Assembly (NCBI GenBank): GCA_033855775.1
Contig: JAWVFT010000090.1
Coordinates: forward strand, 55,050 to 119,049
Direction of reading: 5' to 3'
Origin: DASVTR01 sp033855775
Lineage (GTDB): Bacteria; Acidobacteriota; Blastocatellia; Pyrinomonadales; Pyrinomonadaceae
DNA: 64,000 nt
The notes beneath the pieces were generated by a model. It did not search any database. It saw only the letters and a program-made list of their open reading frames with translations, and was not told the origin of the DNA. Each line of letters opens with the position of its first letter. Position 1 is the first letter of the stretch. This document shows, piece after piece, positions 18,314-25,492 of the stretch. The position numbers and the translations under genes were made by a program.

Positions 18314-18778
18314 ATGCCTGAAGTTGGAGAGATGGCTCCCGATTTCGAATTGAAGAGTCACCTTGAGAAAGACAAGAAGGTGCGGCTCTCGGATTTTCGG
18401 GGCCAGCAGAACGTCGTGCTGGCGTTCTACCCGCTGGCATGGACGCCTGTCTGAACGGCGCAGATGCCCGCGTACGAGGCCGACCTCGAACGCTTCAAGG
18501 GCTATGATGCTCAAGTTTTGGGCATCTCCGTTGACAGCGTGCCATGCAATGCCGCCTGGGCCAAAAGCCTCGGCAATCTTTCCTATGACCTACTGAGCGA
18601 CTTTCACCCGAAGGGCGAGGTGGCTCGCGCCTACGGAGCCTACCGCGAGGCGGACGGCATCTCCGAACGCGCGCTTTTCATTGTGGACAAAGAAGGCAAG
18701 CTCGCCTACATAGACATCCACAACATTGCAGACCAACCGGACAACGAAGACTTGTTCGATGTTCTCCGTAAGCTCTAG
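18314..18778 (+). CDS. Selenocysteine-containing peroxiredoxin (PrxU-like), UGA read as Sec47
   Basis: A 154-residue peroxiredoxin interrupted by one in-frame UGA at 18452-18454. The frame upstream (MPEVGEMAPDFELKSHLEKD ... FYPLAWTPV) and downstream (TAQMPAYEADLERFKGYDAQ ...) matches AhpC/TSA-type peroxiredoxins without a break. The UGA falls exactly at the peroxidatic Cys of the TPVC(T) motif, residue 47. A bSECIS-like hairpin follows it. Start at ATG 18314 with AGAGGAGGA 7 nt upstream; stop TAG at 18776. The enzyme should reduce peroxides through a selenenic acid. The only later Cys (SVPCNAAW) is not at a usual resolving position, so an external thiol may resolve it. Automatic callers would split or truncate this gene. 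Confidence 0.9.
18452..18454 (+). other. In-frame UGA recoded as selenocysteine (PrxU Sec47)
   Basis: The TGA lies at codon 47 in frame with ATG 18314, in the motif W-T-P-V-[UGA]-T, where peroxiredoxins carry the catalytic Cys. Coding similarity continues unbroken on both sides. Confidence 0.88.
18470..18493 (+). promoter_or_regulatory. Candidate bSECIS element of the peroxiredoxin gene
   Basis: Stem GCGT(a)CGAG (18470-18478) pairs with CTCG(a)ACGC (18485-18493) around the loop GCCGAC (18479-18484). The loop begins with G, 24 nt after the UGA. This meets the published general bSECIS criteria (a G at the top of the loop, loop 16-37 nt from the UGA). If the GG/CC pairs close, the loop shrinks to CCGA. 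Confidence 0.65.
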
Positions 18779-18813
18779 CTACGGGGCAGGCTGTCTAACA
18801 GTCTCACTACCAG

Positions 18814-18865
18814 CGGGCTGAGCCGCGACGCTTTTCAGGAAGCCGCTCCGGTTCAGCCCCGTTTT
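18814..18865 (+). terminator. Possible terminator between the two selenoprotein genes
   Basis: CGGGCTGAGCC at 18814-18824 can pair with GGTTCAGCCCCG ending at 18861, with one mismatch and one bulge, and TTTT follows. The loop is large (over 20 nt). It may attenuate rather than fully stop transcription. Confidence 0.4.
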
Positions 18866-18886
18866 ACTTGACGAGGGGAAACAAGC

Positions 18887-19615
18887 ATGACGCTATCCAG
18901 AAAATGCGTGCCGTTCACGCCCTTCGACCGCGCGCTTGAGCGGAGCACGATTGCCATCGTTTCGGCTGGCGGCGTTCATCTGAAAGAGCAGGAGCCGTTC
19001 AACATCGCGGACGAACTAGGCGACCTCAGCTATCGCGTCATCCCGCCGGATGTCGAGTCATCCGAGTTGATGGTGACGCACCATCACTACGACCACACGG
19101 ACGCAGACCGGGACATCAACGTCGTCTTTCCCATAGACGTGTTGCGCGACCTGCACAGCGAAGGCTTCATCGAAGGCGTGGCGAAGAAGCACATCGGCTA
19201 CATGGGCTACACGATGCAGTTGAAGGCGATGTACGAGGGAACGGCGCCGGAGATAGCCAACGAGATTGACAAGAGTTCGCGCGCAGACGCCGTGGTGCTG
19301 ACCGGAGGCTGACCGAGCGTTTGCCACCGCACGGTCGTTGCGGTTCAACGCGAGATAGAGATGCGCGGCATCCCGACCGTGCTCATCACCGTCAGCCCTG
19401 AAGTCTCGGCCCAGATGCGCCCGCCGCGCGCCCTCTATCCGAAGGGTTTCAAAATCGGCAACAGCCTTGGCCGCCCCGGCATGCGCGAGCTACAACGCGA
19501 AGTCCTGCGCGACGCCCTGCGACTTTTGACCGAAAACACGCGCCCCGGCGAAATCACGACACGCGAATACACTGAATACGGCGAGCAGTACGAGCCGCCG
19601 AAAGTAAGACAGTAA
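18887..19615 (+). CDS. GrdB-family selenoprotein (glycine/betaine/sarcosine/D-proline reductase selenoprotein B-like), UGA read as Sec142
   Basis: One 242-aa gene that looks like two ORFs (18887-19312 and 19361-19615) because of an in-frame UGA at 19310-19312. The N-terminal part has the GRDB-family signature HHHYDHTDADRDINVVFPID and the segment KKHIGYMGYTMQLKAMYEG. The UGA follows VVLTGG, and the frame continues PSVCHRTVVAVQREIEMRGIP. This gives U-P-S-V-C, at the position where related proteins carry Cys or Sec. Good start at ATG 18887 after GAGGGG. The substrate of these short, aerobe-associated GrdB relatives is not established. It is shorter than clostridial GrdB, which acts with GrdA/GrdC/GrdD, none of which are seen here. 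Confidence 0.88.
19310..19312 (+). other. In-frame UGA recoded as selenocysteine (GrdB-like Sec142)
   Basis: TGA in frame with ATG 18887 (codon 142). Family similarity continues in the same frame for 100 codons to the TAA at 19613. A strong SECIS-like hairpin lies directly downstream. Confidence 0.88.
19317..19351 (+). promoter_or_regulatory. bSECIS element of the GrdB-like gene
   Basis: Two-tier stem: outer GCGTT(t)G with CAACGC (19317-19323 / 19346-19351) and inner ACCGCA with TGCGGT (19326-19331 / 19339-19344). The 7-nt apical loop CGGTCGT contains GGU, as in the E. coli fdhF SECIS. The loop starts 19 nt after the UGA. The best SECIS candidate in the window. Confidence 0.8.
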
Positions 19616-19716
19616 CTTCAGCGACAAGTGATGAGTGACAAGTTAAAAACAATCTCTATTTGCTCATAGCTTGCTGCTGCTTCTTGTTCGTCACTCGTCA
19701 CTTGCTGCTCGTCACT
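19616..19716. repeat. Heptamer inverted repeat (GTGACAA family)
   Basis: Occupies nearly the whole gap between the GrdB-like stop and the pfkA start. Left arm GACAAGTGATGAGTGACAAG (19623-19642). The right arm at 19690-19715 contains CGTCACTCGTCACTTGCTGC and further CGTCAC units. Period 7. The pfkA ATG follows without a Shine-Dalgarno. Confidence 0.85.
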
Positions 19717-19724
19717 GAATTTTT

Positions 19725-20858
19725 ATGTACAAGACCATCGGCATCATAACGGGCGGGGGCGATGCGCCGGGATTGAACGCGGTGATTCGCGCGGTGGTGA
19801 AGACTGCCGTGGGCGAATACGGCATGCGCGTCGTCGGGATTGAGGATAGCTTCGAGGGCTTGCTCGGCCAGCCGAAGACGCGCGAGTTGACTCCGGCGGA
19901 CGTGCGTGGCTTGCTGCCGCGCGGCGGCACAATCCTCGGCACACGCAATCGCGGGCGGTTCGTCGAGCGTTCCGCCGAAGGCGACCAGCCGCAGCCTGAA
20001 CCTGTTTATCAGGCGCTCATCAAGAGCCTCAATCGTTTGGGCATCGAAGCTCTGGTCGTGCTCGGTGGAGAAGGAACGCTGGCGATTGCCTCCGAGTTGC
20101 ACGAACTCGGCTTTCCCGTCATCGGCGTGCCGAAGACGATTGACAACGATCTGGCTTGCACGGAGTTGACCTTCGGCTTCGTCACCGCCCTCGACATCGC
20201 CACCGAAGCCCTTGACCGCCTTCACACGACCGCCGAATCGCACGACCGCGTGATGATTCTCGAAGTGATGGGACGCCATGCCGGTTGGATAGCGCTTCAT
20301 TCGGGCATCTCCGGCGGCGCGGACGTGATACTGATTCCTGAGATTCCGTTCACGATGGAAGCGGTCGCTCAAAAGGTGCGCGAGCGCGATGCGTGCGGCT
20401 CCTTGTTCAGCATCATCGTCGCCGCCGAGGGCGCGCTCGAAGCGGGACGCGGCGAAGCCGTCTACCAGCACGAAGGCGACCTTGAACACCAGCCGCGATT
20501 GGGCGGCGTCGGCATGTATTGCCAGCGAGAGTTGGAACGATTGACCGGCAAAGAGACGCGCTGCGTCGTGCTCGGCCACTTGCAGCGCGGCGGCAGCCCC
20601 AACGCCTTCGACCGCATGCTCGCCACCAACTACGGCGCGTGCGCCGTGCGCAAGCTGGCGGCGGGCAAGCGCGGCATGATGGTCGCCCTACACTCCGCAG
20701 ACATCATCGCCGTTCCCCTTTCGAAGGCCGTCGCCAACCTGAAGACCGTGCCGCTCGACAGCCAACTCGTCCGCACCGCGCGCGACGTTGGCATCTCCTT
20801 CGGCGCGACCGACGAAGCCAGACATCACTCGCCCGAAGGCAACGACGACTGCATTTAA
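19725..20858 (+). CDS. 6-phosphofructokinase
   Basis: 377-aa phosphofructokinase. N-terminal IGIITGGGDAPGLNAVIRAV binds phosphate. GGEGT at residues 114-118 has Gly at the position equivalent to E. coli Gly104, which favours ATP. PKTIDND at 136-142 carries the catalytic Asp140 and a Lys137 usually seen in PPi-dependent enzymes. This Gly/Lys combination is known from group III actinobacterial ATP-PFKs, so ATP use is likely but not certain. MGRHAGWIALHSGISGGAD and the substrate-binding LGHLQRGGSPNAFDR are present. It catalyses fructose-6-phosphate phosphorylation in glycolysis. Monocistronic as far as visible, and preceded by a heptamer repeat. Confidence 0.93.
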   Translation: MYKTIGIITGGGDAPGLNAVIRAVVKTAVGEYGMRVVGIEDSFEGLLGQPKTRELTPADVRGLLPRGGTILGTRNRGRFVERSAEGDQPQPEPVYQALIKSLNRLGIEALVVLGGEGTLAIASELHELGFPVIGVPKTIDNDLACTELTFGFVTALDIATEALDRLHTTAESHDRVMILEVMGRHAGWIALHSGISGGADVILIPEIPFTMEAVAQKVRERDACGSLFSIIVAAEGALEAGRGEAVYQHEGDLEHQPRLGGVGMYCQRELERLTGKETRCVVLGHLQRGGSPNAFDRMLATNYGACAVRKLAAGKRGMMVALHSADIIAVPLSKAVANLKTVPLDSQLVRTARDVGISFGATDEARHHSPEGNDDCI

Positions 20859-20866
20859 AATCACGA

Positions 20867-20940
20867 AGCTTAAAGCCCACAGCCCACAGTCGAACGTCGA
20901 AGACCAAGCCGTTGACTGCGGATTCCAGAGTTCGGGCTTA
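20867..20940. repeat. Degenerate heptamer inverted repeat downstream of pfkA
   Basis: Left part AAGCCCACAGCCCACAGTCG (20873-20892) shows 7-nt periodicity. The right part (20911-20940) is imperfectly complementary, including TTCGGGCTTA. More decayed than the other elements. Confidence 0.4.
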
Positions 20941-20971
20941 GATTTGTCTTTCACGATACGGGCGGAGAGCA

Positions 20972-20977
20972 TATAAT
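20972..20977 (+). promoter_or_regulatory. Minus-10 box upstream of the GreA-like gene
   Basis: Perfect TATAAT with only a weak TTTCAC at the minus-35 distance. Predicted start near 20984. This makes the TTG at 20995 an unlikely start codon and favours the TTG at 21028. Confidence 0.5.
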
Positions 20978-21027
20978 CCAGCCGCAACACAAATTTGAGG
21001 ACGGCGCGAGCCGGGCAGGTTAAAAAG

Positions 21028-21513
21028 TTGAGCCAAGACATCAGGCAACGGCTGCAAGCCGAACTGGACGAACTGGAATCGGAATTACGCGTGCATCTGC
21101 CGAAGGAAATCAAGCGCGCCCTTGAATTCGGCGACTTGCGCGAGAACGCGGAATACCGCGCGGCGCTCGACCGCCAGAACATAGTCAAGGCGCGCATCAG
21201 CCAGTTGCGCCAGCGCATCAGCGAAGTCGCCTCGATTGATTTATCCAAAGTCCCCCACGACCGCGCGGCCTACGGCTCCACCCTCTTGCTCTATGACCCT
21301 GAGCGCGACGAGGAAGTGACCTATCGCCTCGTCACCGTCGAAGAGAGCGACCCGCAGGGCGGACTTATCTCCACCACCTCGCCCGTCGGTCGCAGCCTGA
21401 TGGGCAAAGAAGAAGGCGACGAAGTGAAGGTCACGACTCCCGCCGGCTCGCGCCGCTTTGAAATCAAACGCTTGCAAACTATTCACGACACGATGAAAGA
21501 CAGTGACAAGTGA
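21028..21513 (+). CDS. GreA/GreB family transcription elongation factor
   Basis: 161-aa RNA polymerase secondary-channel factor. An N-terminal coiled coil with the acidic tip region ALEFGDLRENAEYRAALDRQ matches the GreA D/E-containing LGDLSENAEY motif. The C-terminal FKBP-like domain ends in SPVGRSLMGKEEGDEVKV. It stimulates cleavage of backtracked transcripts. TTG 21028 is chosen as start because of the promoter position and an upstream GGGCAGG; TTG 20995 would add 11 residues. The last codons (D-S-D-K-stop) already lie inside the heptamer repeat that follows, so the repeat supplies the stop codon. Confidence 0.88.
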   Translation: MSQDIRQRLQAELDELESELRVHLPKEIKRALEFGDLRENAEYRAALDRQNIVKARISQLRQRISEVASIDLSKVPHDRAAYGSTLLLYDPERDEEVTYRLVTVEESDPQGGLISTTSPVGRSLMGKEEGDEVKVTTPAGSRRFEIKRLQTIHDTMKDSDK

Positions 21514-21634
21514 CAAGCAGCAAGTGACGAGCAAGCAGTAAAAATTTAAGAGTGAGGAGTAATAGCAGATTGCTCTTGACTCATCACTCATTACTTATTG
21601 CTTGTTCTTGCTAGTCACTTGTCACTTGTCACTG
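21501..21634. repeat. Heptamer inverted repeat (GTGACAA family), double palindrome
   Basis: Outer arms CAGTGACAAGTGACAAGCAG (21501-21520) and TAGTCACTTGTCACTTGTCA (21612-21631). Inner arms around 21551-21565 (GAGTGAGGAGTAATA) and 21579-21598 (GACTCATCACTCATTACTTA). Period 7 throughout. It overlaps the stop codon of the GreA-like gene. Confidence 0.85.
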
Positions 21635-21754
21635 TTTTCTTGACAAGGCATTCGGGGCGTCCCTATGATGCCCTGTTTGGGGGGCATGACTGCCGTGCGT
21701 TGTTGTTGTGGCGGCTGCCGGGTTCCGCTTTAAAAAGAGGAGAAGGACGAAGAG

Positions 21755-22486
21755 GTGTTCGGGGCAAGTATCGGACGCGGAGCGCAGCGAATCATCAGCG
21801 CGATGGTGCGCGGGCTGGCCTACGGTCGCATCAACCCGAACTTTCTGACGGTGACGGGCGTCGCCATCAACGTCGGCTGCGGCCTTCTCTTCGGCTACGG
21901 GCAATTCTTCTGGGCCGGAATCATTCTCATCGTCGCCAATCTCTTTGACATGCTCGACGGGCAGGTCGCGCGCCTCTCAGGTCGCGTGACGCGCTTCGGC
22001 GGCTTTCTGGATTCTTCGCTCGACCGTCTCTCCGACATGGTGGTCTTCGTCGGCTTGATGGTCTTCTACGCGCGCGACACGCAATACCATTCGACGCTGA
22101 ACGTCTTTCTGACCGGAGCGGCCTTGATGGGTTCGGTGATGGTCAGCTACAGCAGCGCGCGCGCGGAGAGTTTGATACCGAAATGCGATGTCGGTTTCCT
22201 GCGGCGACCCGAACGCGTCGTGCTCTTAATCATCGGGGCGCTCGCGACGCATCCCGGCTCGCAGAATCCCTTTCTCAACCGGATGCCAGCCGTGCTCTGG
22301 ATTCTGGCCGTCGGCTCTTACTGGACGTTCGCGCACCGCATGTTCTACACGTGGCGCGAGGTCAAACTGGCCGACGTGGAAAACGCGCGCACGGCAGCAG
22401 CCGAAAAGGCTATGGCTGCATCTAACGCCGGGCCGGAGAAACGCCCTGAACCGGATTTTTCACGCAACGCCAGCGCGACGCGATGA
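21755..22486 (+). CDS. CDP-alcohol phosphatidyltransferase family protein
   Basis: 243-aa integral membrane enzyme with the complete catalytic signature D-x2-D-G-x2-A-R-x8-G-x3-D-x3-D (DMLDGQVARLSGRVTRFGGF then LDSSLD) around residues 65-95. The family transfers a phosphoalcohol from a CDP-linked lipid or polar donor, for example forming phosphatidylinositol phosphate or phosphatidylglycerol phosphate. Five to six membrane helices are visible. The start is GTG 21755 with GAGGAGAAGGA upstream. The C-terminal 30 residues are polar and Ala-rich. The specific alcohol substrate is undetermined. Confidence 0.9.
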   Translation: MFGASIGRGAQRIISAMVRGLAYGRINPNFLTVTGVAINVGCGLLFGYGQFFWAGIILIVANLFDMLDGQVARLSGRVTRFGGFLDSSLDRLSDMVVFVGLMVFYARDTQYHSTLNVFLTGAALMGSVMVSYSSARAESLIPKCDVGFLRRPERVVLLIIGALATHPGSQNPFLNRMPAVLWILAVGSYWTFAHRMFYTWREVKLADVENARTAAAEKAMAASNAGPEKRPEPDFSRNASATR

Positions 22487-22547
22487 TGGAGCCGGAAGCC
22501 TTTTAAGAGTTTTATTGAACTTTCCCCATTATTAGAGGTGCATAATC

Positions 22548-23456
22548 TTGACTGTCTGCCCCTGCTGCGGTTTCAAATTTGAAGGCGATTTACACGACGG
22601 CTGCGTCTCTTGCGGCGCGCGCTCCATCGGCGCTCCGCTGGCTCCGCCCGAACGCGAGTTGCCCTTTTATGGCCGCGCTCTCTTCGTCGGCGCCCTCGGC
22701 GCGATTCTATCCGGCGCGTTTCTCGTCACCGTCATCCTTGCGCTCTTCGAGCGCGTTCCCTTCTCCCTGAATTTCTGGTCTTTGGTCGGAGCCCTGGAGA
22801 CAGGCGCGTGGCGCATGAAGTGGGTTCTGCTGCCGCTCGCATTGATGGCTTTGTGGATTGGGGCGCGCGTCTGCTCAGGCATCCGCCGCGAGGCTGCGCG
22901 TTTTGGCGGAACTCGTCTCGCGCATGGCGGGCTGGCCGCGCTCGCTCTGGTCGTCGTCATGCTTCTGACGGGCATCGCGCGGATTGCGCCGGAGCGTTGG
23001 CGGCAACGACAACGCGGGCTGGAAGCGGGGCTTCAGGCGCGGCTCTGGACGTTCCAGCGGGCGCAGCTTGAATACCGCTCGCTCTACGGAACGTTTCCCG
23101 CAGAGGTCAAAGATTTGAGCAAGCTGCCGGACACGGACGGCTCGGTCGCGCTCGCCGTCTCGGGGCTTGATTCAAGCAACTACAAACCGAGCGTTGACCT
23201 GGCGGCCTTGCCTTCCAAGCCCAAGTCGCGCCAGCTTCGCGGCGCGGCCCTGCGCAAGACTTCGGCCACCGCCGGCGACGACGCCCCGACCGAAAGCATC
23301 TCTTTCACCAACTACGAACTGCGCCTTCCCGGCGACGACAGGAAGCTGAACACGCCGGACGATTGGGTCATGCGTGACGGCATGATTATCAAGCCTGCCC
23401 GCGCCCTCGACCAGAGCCAGCCGCTCATGTACTGGGGCGACGAGGGAACGCCCTAA
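22548..23456 (+). CDS. Membrane protein with N-terminal zinc ribbon (302 aa)
   Basis: Starts at TTG 22548 with AGAGGTG upstream. A four-cysteine ribbon (CPCCGFKFEGDLHDGCVSCG) opens the protein. Three hydrophobic helices follow (about residues 42-68, 84-106 and 122-144), then a soluble C-terminal part. There, FQRAQLEYRSLYGTFPAEVKDL resembles the post-helix region of pseudopilins, but no prepilin cleavage motif is present. The protein ends in a beta-rich segment with FTNYELRLPGDDRKLNTPDD. I do not recognise a named family. It is followed 15 nt later by a small gene, so the two are probably co-transcribed. Confidence 0.7.
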   Translation: MTVCPCCGFKFEGDLHDGCVSCGARSIGAPLAPPERELPFYGRALFVGALGAILSGAFLVTVILALFERVPFSLNFWSLVGALETGAWRMKWVLLPLALMALWIGARVCSGIRREAARFGGTRLAHGGLAALALVVVMLLTGIARIAPERWRQRQRGLEAGLQARLWTFQRAQLEYRSLYGTFPAEVKDLSKLPDTDGSVALAVSGLDSSNYKPSVDLAALPSKPKSRQLRGAALRKTSATAGDDAPTESISFTNYELRLPGDDRKLNTPDDWVMRDGMIIKPARALDQSQPLMYWGDEGTP

Positions 23457-23471
23457 CGGAAAGTCCTTTCT

Positions 23472-23768
23472 GTGATGTCGTTCCTAAATCGCTTTCGTCG
23501 GCAAAGGGAAGACCCGGAGATGAAGCGGCGCGCGCGCCTGCTCAACAACGGGCGCATCAGCGAAGGCTCCATCATAGACGTGCAGGACGACCCGGCGACC
23601 GGCGCCATCGCGCAGGTTTTCTATCGCTACACGATTAACGGCGTCGAGTATGAATCATCGCAGACGCTCGACGCAGCGCAGCAACAGCGCGAAATAGAGT
23701 ACGCGCCCGGCGCGCGTGTCACCATTCGCTACGACCCGCATCAGCCATTCAATTCCGTAGTAGTTTGA
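23472..23768 (+). CDS. Small DUF3592-like protein (98 aa)
   Basis: Short protein with a basic N-terminus (FLNRFRRQREDPEMKRRARL). One domain follows with the pattern GRISEGSIIDVQDDP ... QVFYRYTINGVEYESSQ ... YAPGARVTIRYDPHQP, typical of DUF3592-type domains that usually sit between membrane helices. No membrane helix is present here. Initiation could be GTG 23472 or ATG 23475 (GGAAAG upstream). Just 15 nt after the zinc-ribbon membrane protein, suggesting they work together. Confidence 0.7.
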   Translation: MMSFLNRFRRQREDPEMKRRARLLNNGRISEGSIIDVQDDPATGAIAQVFYRYTINGVEYESSQTLDAAQQQREIEYAPGARVTIRYDPHQPFNSVVV

Positions 23769-23771
23769 GAG

Positions 23772-23877
23772 CGGGGGATGGGGGATGGGGGTAAGGGGTT
23801 GGGGAAGACAAAGCAACATCGGCGGCGCTACTTATGTTTTCCCTAACCCCCGTCCCCTAACCTCCAACCCCCGCTTT
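23772..23877. repeat. G-rich heptamer inverted repeat with G-quadruplex potential
   Basis: Plus-strand left arm 23772-23804 reads GGGGGAT, GGGGGAT, GGGGGTA, AGGGGTT, GGGG: five runs of at least four G spaced 2-3 nt. The right arm at 23840-23875 is the C-rich complement (CCCTAACCCCCGTCCCCTAA and on). It fills the gap to the biotin carboxylase, whose ATG at 23882 follows directly. Confidence 0.85.
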
Positions 23878-23881
23878 TCTT

Positions 23882-25429
23882 ATGTTCAAAAAAATCTTGA
23901 TTGCGAATCGCGGTGAGATTGCTGTGCGGATTATTCGCGCGTGCCGCGACATGAATATTTCGCCGGTCGCCGTCTTCTCGGAAGTGGACGCCTCGGCCTT
24001 GCACGTTCGTCTGGCTGACGAGGCTTACGCGGTCGGCGCGGCTCCGTCGGTCGAGAGTTACCTGCGCATTGACCGTCTGCTTGAGGCGGCGCGCTTGAGC
24101 GGGGCGGAGGCGATTCATCCCGGCTATGGTTTTCTGGCGGAGAACGCGGCCTTCGCGCGCGCTGTGATGGAAGCGGGGCTGGTCTTCATCGGCCCGACGC
24201 CGGAAGCGATGGAGTTGATGGGGTCGAAGACGAGCGCGCGTCGCGTCGCCGCCGACGCAGGTGTCGCGGTCGTTCCCGGCACAACCGAGCCGCTGCAATC
24301 TTACGAAGAGGCGCGCGAGGTTGCGGCGGGCATGAGTTATCCTGTGATGCTCAAGGCTTCGGCGGGCGGCGGCGGCAAAGGCATGCGCTTCGTCGCGGGC
24401 GAAGACGAGTTGCTCGCGGCTTTCGAGACGGCTCAATCGGAAGCCGCCGCAGCCTTCGGCAACTCGGAAGTCTACCTCGAAAAAGCGGTCGAGCGTCCGC
24501 GCCACATAGAGATTCAAATCTTCGCAGACCAGCACGGCAACTGCGTTCACCTGGGCGAGCGCGAATGTTCGATTCAACGCCGCCACCAGAAAGTGATCGA
24601 GGAATGCCCGTCGCCGATGAACGACGCCGCGTTGCGCGAGCGCATGGGCGCGGCTGCCGTGAGCGTCGCGCGGGCAGTTGATTACACGGGCGCTGGCACA
24701 ATCGAATTTCTGTTCAGCGACGCGACCCGCGAGTTCTACTTTTTGGAAATGAACACGCGCCTACAGGTCGAGCATCCGGTGACGGAGCTTGTGACCGGCA
24801 TTGACCTCGTGCGCGAACAGTTGATGGTGGCGAGCGGCCACGCGCTCTCGTTCAAGCAGGAGGACGTGCGCTGGTCCGGCCACGCCATAGAGTGTCGCGT
24901 CTACGCCGAAGATCCTGAAAACAACTTCCTGCCCTCGCCCGGACAAATCACGCGCCTGCGCGTTCCAGCGGGGCCGGGCGTGCGCGATGACGGCGGCGTT
25001 GACGAGAACACGGAAGTCTCCATCTACTACGACCCGATGATTTCAAAGCTGGCCGCGTGGGGACGCACGCGCCGCGAAGCGATTGACCGCCTGCGCCGCG
25101 CTCTCGACGAATACAGCGTCGGCGGCATCAGGACGACGCTGCCCTTCTTCCGCGAGATTGTCCGCGATGAAGAGTTCATCGAAGGCCGTCTGGACACAAA
25201 CTTTATCCCGCGCTTCTTCGAGCGTCGCGCCGCGACGGCTGCTGCGACCGACGCGACCGTTAGCTTGACCGAAGAAGAAACACAAGCGCGCGACATCGCC
25301 GTCATCGCCGCCGCCCTCGACTACGCGCTCAGGCAAAGAGCCTCGACAGCAGAGCTTTCATCGCGCAGTCAAACGGAGCAAAGCCACTGGCGGCTCGCCG
25401 GTCGCGCAGCCTTGCAGCGAAGAAGCTAA
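23882..25429 (+). CDS. Acyl-CoA carboxylase, biotin carboxylase subunit
   Basis: 515-aa ATP-grasp enzyme that carboxylates biotin with bicarbonate and ATP. MFKKILIANRGEIAVRIIRA at the start, GYGFLAENAAFA, the glycine-rich ATP loop KASAGGGGKGMR, HLGERECSIQRRHQKVIEE, EMNTRLQVEHPVTE and the C-terminal SIYYDPMISKLAAWG. The C-terminal extension past residue 450 (ending SHWRLAGRAALQRR) resembles the start of the BT domain of propionyl/methylcrotonyl-CoA carboxylase alpha chains. With the following carrier gene it looks like a split alpha subunit. No carboxyltransferase gene is in the window. Acetyl-CoA carboxylase use is also possible. Confidence 0.92.
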   Translation: MFKKILIANRGEIAVRIIRACRDMNISPVAVFSEVDASALHVRLADEAYAVGAAPSVESYLRIDRLLEAARLSGAEAIHPGYGFLAENAAFARAVMEAGLVFIGPTPEAMELMGSKTSARRVAADAGVAVVPGTTEPLQSYEEAREVAAGMSYPVMLKASAGGGGKGMRFVAGEDELLAAFETAQSEAAAAFGNSEVYLEKAVERPRHIEIQIFADQHGNCVHLGERECSIQRRHQKVIEECPSPMNDAALRERMGAAAVSVARAVDYTGAGTIEFLFSDATREFYFLEMNTRLQVEHPVTELVTGIDLVREQLMVASGHALSFKQEDVRWSGHAIECRVYAEDPENNFLPSPGQITRLRVPAGPGVRDDGGVDENTEVSIYYDPMISKLAAWGRTRREAIDRLRRALDEYSVGGIRTTLPFFREIVRDEEFIEGRLDTNFIPRFFERRAATAAATDATVSLTEEETQARDIAVIAAALDYALRQRASTAELSSRSQTEQSHWRLAGRAALQRRS

Positions 25430-25436
25430 TGAACAG

Positions 25437-25474
25437 AGGTCAGTTAAAGGCTAAAGACTTCTAGCTAACCTCTC
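25437..25474. repeat. Short degenerate inverted repeat between carboxylase and carrier genes
   Basis: GAGGTCAGTTA near 25437 pairs imperfectly with TAGCTAACCTC ending about 25473. Possibly a decayed heptamer element. Confidence 0.35.
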
Positions 25475-25492
25475 ATCCTTAAACTTTGACTT

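Noticed and set aside
18464..18778. Short ORF starting at an internal ATG after the TGA, as a separate gene
   Set aside because: It has no Shine-Dalgarno and lacks the N-terminal half of the peroxiredoxin fold; the upstream half is intact in the same frame, so read-through as Sec explains both.
19361..19615. Separate 84-aa gene downstream of the GrdB-like ORF
   Set aside because: Same frame as 18887-19312, joined by a UGA with SECIS; it is the C-terminal part of one protein.
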